This document shows, piece after piece, positions 14,327 to 17,999 of a stretch of 17,999 bases of DNA. The DNA comes from Bacilli bacterium (GTDB lineage: Bacteria > Bacillota_I > Bacilli_A > RF39 > UBA660). The notes under the pieces were generated by a model, which worked only from the letters and a program-made list of their open reading frames with translations, did not search any database and was not told where the DNA came from. Each line of letters begins with the position of its first letter. The first letter of the stretch is position 1. The translations under genes and the position numbers were made by a program. Location: positions 1-17,999 of the forward strand of contig JAFTYN010000051.1 in assembly GCA_017461465.1 (NCBI GenBank), read 5' to 3'.

Positions 14327-16027
14327 TTACATAATAGTAGGTACTTCTATACCTAATAAATAAAGCATTTCCTTAATAAGATTATTAGAAATTGTAAGTA
14401 CATATAACCAATCATTTTTGTTTACTTTGTCTTCTAAACCACTTATATGATTTGTTTGATAGAATATATTACATACGGTGCATAAATTATATAAATATTC
14501 TGCTAAATAATGTGGTTTTCTTTCTCTATAAGATAATTCTAAAGCATCTACATAATCAAGCATCTTAAGTCTTAAGTCTCTATCTGCTTTATTATATATT
14601 TTGTTAGTTAAATTATATTCCATACCTTCTTCTTTTAAGATTTTATTAATTCTTAAATAAGTATATAGAATGTATGGTCCTGTTTTTCCTGAAACATCAG
14701 AAAACTTATTTAAATCAAAAACATAGTCTTTTTCACGAGAATTTTGAAGATCTGCAAATTTTAAAATTGAGTTAACAATTTTATCAATATCTTCTCTAGA
14801 CATATCTTTATTTGATTCTTTTTTAGAAATAAATATTTCTCTTGCTTTTTCAAATAATCCTTCTAGTTTTGGATTATCTCCACTTCTTGTTTTATATGGT
14901 TTACCATCTTCACCATTAACAGTACCATATCCTAAGTGTTCTAAACTTTCATATGGAATAATACCACTTAAATCACAAGCTCTAAATACTTGTTCAAAAT
15001 GAAGACCTTGTCTATTATCAACAACATATAAAATATGATCTGGATTAAAGTCTTTCATTCTTTGCACTATTGTACCTAAATCAGTAGAAGCATATAAGTA
15101 AGCTCCATTACTTTTCTTAAATAATAAAGGTGGAACTTCTTTTTTGTCATCTTCTTTAGCTACATTAACAACAATCGCTCCATTACTTTCAGTTAATAAA
15201 CTTTTTGATTCTAGAATTTTTTCAACTTCTTCTAAATAATCATAAGCATCACTTTCACCATACCAATAATCAAAATTAGCTCCTAAATAATCATAATTTT
15301 TCTTAATGTCTGCTATTGATACTTCCATAATTTTTTTCCATAATTTTTGATATTCTTCATTACCCGCTTGAAGTTCTTTAGTGATTAATGCACACTCTTC
15401 TCTAACTTCTTCATCACTTTTACATAAACTACTCATTTCAGGATATATTTTATCTAAATATTTAATATCAATATCATCTACTGTTTTCCCATCTCTTTTT
15501 ACACCATAAATAACTTGTCCTATTTGAAGACCATAATCTCCTAAGTGAACATCAGTAACTGTTTTATGTCCTAAGAAACGAAGTATTCTTGATACACTTT
15601 CACCAACCATAATAGTTCTCATATGTCCAACATGTAGTGGTTTAGCCACATTAGCACCACCAAAATCTACTACAAATGTTTCACTTTTTTCTGGCATATT
15701 CATTATAGCTTTAATATCTTTTTCCATACTTCTAATATAATTATTGATAAATTCATCACTTACTATAATATTAATAAAACCAGGTCTTGCAAATTCAACC
15801 TTATCAAAATATTTATTAAATTCTTCAATATTATTAATTTCACTTACTATCATTTCACCAATTTCAATTGGATTCTTTCTATAAACTTTAGCAATCTTAA
15901 AAACATCATCACATTGATAATCACATAAATCAGGTCTATTTGATTTAATAACTTTAATACTTTCTAATTCATAACCGCATTTATAAAATGCATTTTTTAA
16001 TAATTCTTCTAGTTTTTCTATAATCAT
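14327..16027 (-). CDS. argS: Arginyl-tRNA synthetase
   Basis: 566 residues, full length for bacterial ArgRS; AAGGAGGA precedes the ATG. It attaches arginine to its tRNA in the cytoplasm. Domains: an N-terminal Add1-type tRNA-binding domain (1-~95); the class I catalytic core with GGANVAKPLHVGH (123-135, the HIGH motif as HVGH); a KMSKS-equivalent KPYKTRSGD, degenerate as is common in ArgRS; and a C-terminal helical DALR anticodon-binding domain (about 445-566) ending in the typical ...LGIEVPTIM. It lies 9 bp after the DUF1934 gene, so the two are co-transcribed and no T-box leader can sit between them. Confidence 0.96.
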   Translation of the reverse strand: MIIEKLEELLKNAFYKCGYELESIKVIKSNRPDLCDYQCDDVFKIAKVYRKNPIEIGEMIVSEINNIEEFNKYFDKVEFARPGFINIIVSDEFINNYIRSMEKDIKAIMNMPEKSETFVVDFGGANVAKPLHVGHMRTIMVGESVSRILRFLGHKTVTDVHLGDYGLQIGQVIYGVKRDGKTVDDIDIKYLDKIYPEMSSLCKSDEEVREECALITKELQAGNEEYQKLWKKIMEVSIADIKKNYDYLGANFDYWYGESDAYDYLEEVEKILESKSLLTESNGAIVVNVAKEDDKKEVPPLLFKKSNGAYLYASTDLGTIVQRMKDFNPDHILYVVDNRQGLHFEQVFRACDLSGIIPYESLEHLGYGTVNGEDGKPYKTRSGDNPKLEGLFEKAREIFISKKESNKDMSREDIDKIVNSILKFADLQNSREKDYVFDLNKFSDVSGKTGPYILYTYLRINKILKEEGMEYNLTNKIYNKADRDLRLKMLDYVDALELSYRERKPHYLAEYLYNLCTVCNIFYQTNHISGLEDKVNKNDWLYVLTISNNLIKEMLYLLGIEVPTIM

Positions 16028-16036
16028 AAATCCTCC

Positions 16037-16405
16037 TTATATATACTCTAATAAGAATTCAAATTCAGATACTGATTCTTTATCTACTATCATTTTATAA
16101 TGAACATCTAAAGTAGTATCTCCAATTTCTAATTTTGTAGTTTCTACTTCTAAATCTAATGTACCTAAACCATTAATATGATAATTTCCTATAGTTTTTT
16201 TACCTTTTTTTAAAGGTAATAATATGTCATATTCATTTGAACGTCTTATTATATTTAATGTATTTTCTTCTAATTCTAATATTACTGTTACATCCTTATC
16301 TAAATATTTAATCCGGTTTTTATCTAAAATAGCATTTACTTCACTATTAAAAAACTTCTCTTCTGTTTTATTATGAAGTACTGTTCTTAAACAAATTTTA
16401 GCCAT
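16037..16405 (-). CDS. DUF1934 (YwiB-like) beta-barrel protein
   Basis: 122 residues; GAGGTGA precedes the ATG. The sequence alternates short beta strands with charged turns throughout, without TM or signal peptide, as in the lipocalin-like DUF1934 family (B. subtilis YwiB). The segment YHINGLGTLDLEVETTKLEI (about 74-93) matches the family's conserved middle. Its function is not established. In B. subtilis ywiB lies directly before argS, as here, which supports the assignment. First gene of the ywiB-argS unit, divergent from the penicillin-binding protein. Confidence 0.85.
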   Translation of the reverse strand: MAKICLRTVLHNKTEEKFFNSEVNAILDKNRIKYLDKDVTVILELEENTLNIIRRSNEYDILLPLKKGKKTIGNYHINGLGTLDLEVETTKLEIGDTTLDVHYKMIVDKESVSEFEFLLEYI

Positions 16406-16431
16406 ATTATCACCTCACTTATATGTCAGTA

Positions 16432-16440
16432 ATTATAACA
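16432..16440 (-). promoter_or_regulatory. Extended -10 promoter for DUF1934-argS
   Basis: TGTTATAAT on the minus strand, about 27 bp before the DUF1934 ATG: a perfect -10 with the extended TGn element. No good -35 is seen (GTGCAT at 17 bp). It lies in the 104-bp divergent gap with the plus-strand penicillin-binding protein, for which I could not identify a convincing promoter. Confidence 0.6.
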
Positions 16441-16509
16441 TAACTTTTAGTAAAATGCACTTATATTTTAGGATTTTTAAGTAATACTAACAAAAGGTAA
16501 GGTGATTAT

Positions 16510-17999
16510 ATGAAATTTATTAAGAAAACCATTAAATTTAGCATTATTCTTTTTATATTACTTACTACCGTTTATTTTGGTATATATGCATATGCTTATT
16601 TTCGAGAAAAAATTGATATAAATGCAGCGAGTGGATTTTATATGTATGATAAAGATGAAATATTATTTTCTGGATATAATACAAATTGGATTAATTTAGA
16701 AGATATCTCTCCCCATTTAATTAATGCAACTATTTCTATTGAAGATAAAAATTTTTATAAACATATTGGTTTTGATTATTTAAGAATGTTAAAAGCATTA
16801 TATGTTAATATTAAAAGTAAAGAAACTAAACAAGGGGCTTCAACTATAACGCAGCAGTATGCTAAAAATCTATTTTTAGAATTTGATAAAACACTAGAAA
16901 GAAAATTAGAAGAAGCATGGATAACAATAAATTTAGAAATGCATTATACCAAAGATGAGATTTTAGAGGGTTATTTAAATACAATAAATTATGGTGGAGT
17001 TTTTGGAATAGAAAATGCTAGTTATTATTATTTTGGAAAAAGTGCTAGTGATTTATCCCTAGCTGAAGCTAGTATTCTAGCAGGCATTCCTAAATCACCT
17101 GGTTATTACTCTCCAATTACCAATTTAGATAATGCCAAAAAAAGACAAAAAATAATATTAACTTCTATGGTTAATAATGAATATATAACTGAAGATGATA
17201 TGGATGAAGCTTACAATAAAGAGCTTACTTATATTGGTAAATTAAAATCTAATAATTCTGCTACTTTAATGTATTATCAAGATGCAGTTATAAATGAACT
17301 TAAGAATATTGAGTCTATTCCTGCTTCTCTACTCGAAACAGGAGGAATTAAAGTATATACCAATCTTGATTTAAAATTACAATTAGAATTAGAAAAAAAT
17401 ATCAATAATTATATTAAAGATGATAAATTACAAATAGCAAGTGTTATTTCAGAACCAAGTACAGGAAAAATAAAAGCTCTAGTTGGTGGCAGAGATTATT
17501 CAAAAAGTGAATATAATAGAGCTATCTCTTCAAAAAGACAAGTTGGCTCTACATTTAAACCCTTTTTATACTATGCTGCAATAGAAAATGGTTTTACAGC
17601 TTCAACTACATTTAATAGTTCTAAAACAACTTTTGTTTTTTCTAATGATAAGACATATAGTCCTAGTAATTTTGGTGACATATATCCAAATAAAGATATT
17701 ACTTTAGCAGCTGCACTTGCATACTCTGATAATGTATTTGCAGTTAAAACACATCTTTTTCTTGGTGAAGAGGTGCTAGTAAACATGTTAAAAAGAGTTG
17801 GTATCACTAGTAATCTTGAAGAAGTACCATCACTTGCTTTAGGAACTGCTAATATCAATATTATTGAGATGATTAGGGCCTATTCTACCCTAGCTAATAA
17901 TGGTTATAAGGTAGAACCTCATTTAATTGAAAAAGTAGTTGATTCAAATGGAAATATATTATATGAATGTGATGAAGTTAAAGAAGAAATATTAAGTAA
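16510..17999 (+). CDS. Class A penicillin-binding protein, partial (3' end outside window)
   Basis: The reading frame is open from the ATG at 16510 (AAGGTGA upstream) to the last base: 496 codons, with the last TAA out of frame, so the gene continues beyond the window. Short cytoplasmic head, one TM helix (about residues 11-32), then a GT51 transglycosylase domain: EDKNFYKHIG (catalytic E78), QGASTITQQYAKN, RKLEEAW, EGYLNTINYGG and AEASILAGIPKSP. The transpeptidase domain has the acyl-serine motif STFK (S347) and the second motif SDN (406-408); the KTG motif would lie beyond the window. It polymerises and cross-links peptidoglycan, showing that the organism has a wall. The only plus-strand gene, with codon use like the rest. 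Confidence 0.95.
   Translation, partial: MKFIKKTIKFSIILFILLTTVYFGIYAYAYFREKIDINAASGFYMYDKDEILFSGYNTNWINLEDISPHLINATISIEDKNFYKHIGFDYLRMLKALYVNIKSKETKQGASTITQQYAKNLFLEFDKTLERKLEEAWITINLEMHYTKDEILEGYLNTINYGGVFGIENASYYYFGKSASDLSLAEASILAGIPKSPGYYSPITNLDNAKKRQKIILTSMVNNEYITEDDMDEAYNKELTYIGKLKSNNSATLMYYQDAVINELKNIESIPASLLETGGIKVYTNLDLKLQLELEKNINNYIKDDKLQIASVISEPSTGKIKALVGGRDYSKSEYNRAISSKRQVGSTFKPFLYYAAIENGFTASTTFNSSKTTFVFSNDKTYSPSNFGDIYPNKDITLAAALAYSDNVFAVKTHLFLGEEVLVNMLKRVGITSNLEEVPSLALGTANINIIEMIRAYSTLANNGYKVEPHLIEKVVDSNGNILYECDEVKEEILS

Noticed and set aside
16028..16036. T-box riboswitch for argS
   Set aside because: Only 9 bp separate DUF1934 and argS, and the 104-bp region before DUF1934 shows no T-box-like leader.
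17571..17858. Minus-strand frame opposite the penicillin-binding protein
   Set aside because: Lies across the transpeptidase domain with SxxK and SxN motifs on the plus strand.
17997..17999. TAA at the window end as stop of the penicillin-binding protein
   Set aside because: It is out of frame with the ATG at 16510; the frame reads AGT AA-, so the gene is cut by the window.
1..17999. CRISPR array, insertion sequence, tRNA or rRNA genes
   Set aside because: No regularly spaced repeats, transposase-like ORFs with terminal repeats, or tRNA cloverleaf patterns were seen by eye; short elements could still be missed.

Overview
The window is AT-rich, and all genes but one lie on the minus strand. 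It looks like the chromosome of an uncultured, walled, low-GC Bacillota. Three things point there: a DUF1934 (YwiB-like) gene, argS and rpoE (RNA polymerase delta) in the order known from Bacillus subtilis; a CotJ-type spore-coat module; and a class A penicillin-binding protein. TGA is used as a stop and TGG as Trp, so the code is not that of Mycoplasma. The overall character (strong AT bias, acidic low-complexity tails) suggests a gut Bacilli lineage near the Erysipelotrichales/RF39 type, but that placement is inference.

Layout in transcription order for the minus strand: 16405-13784 holds DUF1934, argS and rpoE, closed by a terminator overlapping the rpoE stop. 13745-12693 holds a two-gene CotJ cassette, a fused CotJA-CotJB followed by CotJC (manganese-catalase family), with a sigma-E-like promoter inside an inverted repeat and a terminator overlapping the cotJC stop. 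12647-11031 encodes an unrecognised polytopic membrane protein. 10996-12 is a Tad-like (type IVc pilus / T2SS-F) locus. On the plus strand, divergent from DUF1934, a class A PBP starts at 16510 and runs off the window end.

The Tad-like locus is the most interesting part. In order it encodes: a membrane-anchored exported protein; a 1045-residue Cys-rich secreted protein; a one-TM pseudopilin-like protein; a CpaB-like SAF protein; a CpaF/TadA ATPase with a long acidic tail; TadB; TadC; a small Cys-containing pilin-like protein; two paralogous pilin-like proteins; a TadZ/CpaE-like protein with a degraded P-loop; and a small two-TM protein resembling VirB2/TrbC. The ATPase would drive assembly through TadB/TadC in the membrane, the TadZ-like protein would localise the machine, and the small one-TM proteins would form the fibre. 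The large Cys-rich protein is a plausible tip or adhesin. No prepilin peptidase, secretin or sortase is encoded here. Separate promoters precede the accessory/assembly block, the pilin block and the final small protein, which suggests that subunit dosage is set independently of the machinery.
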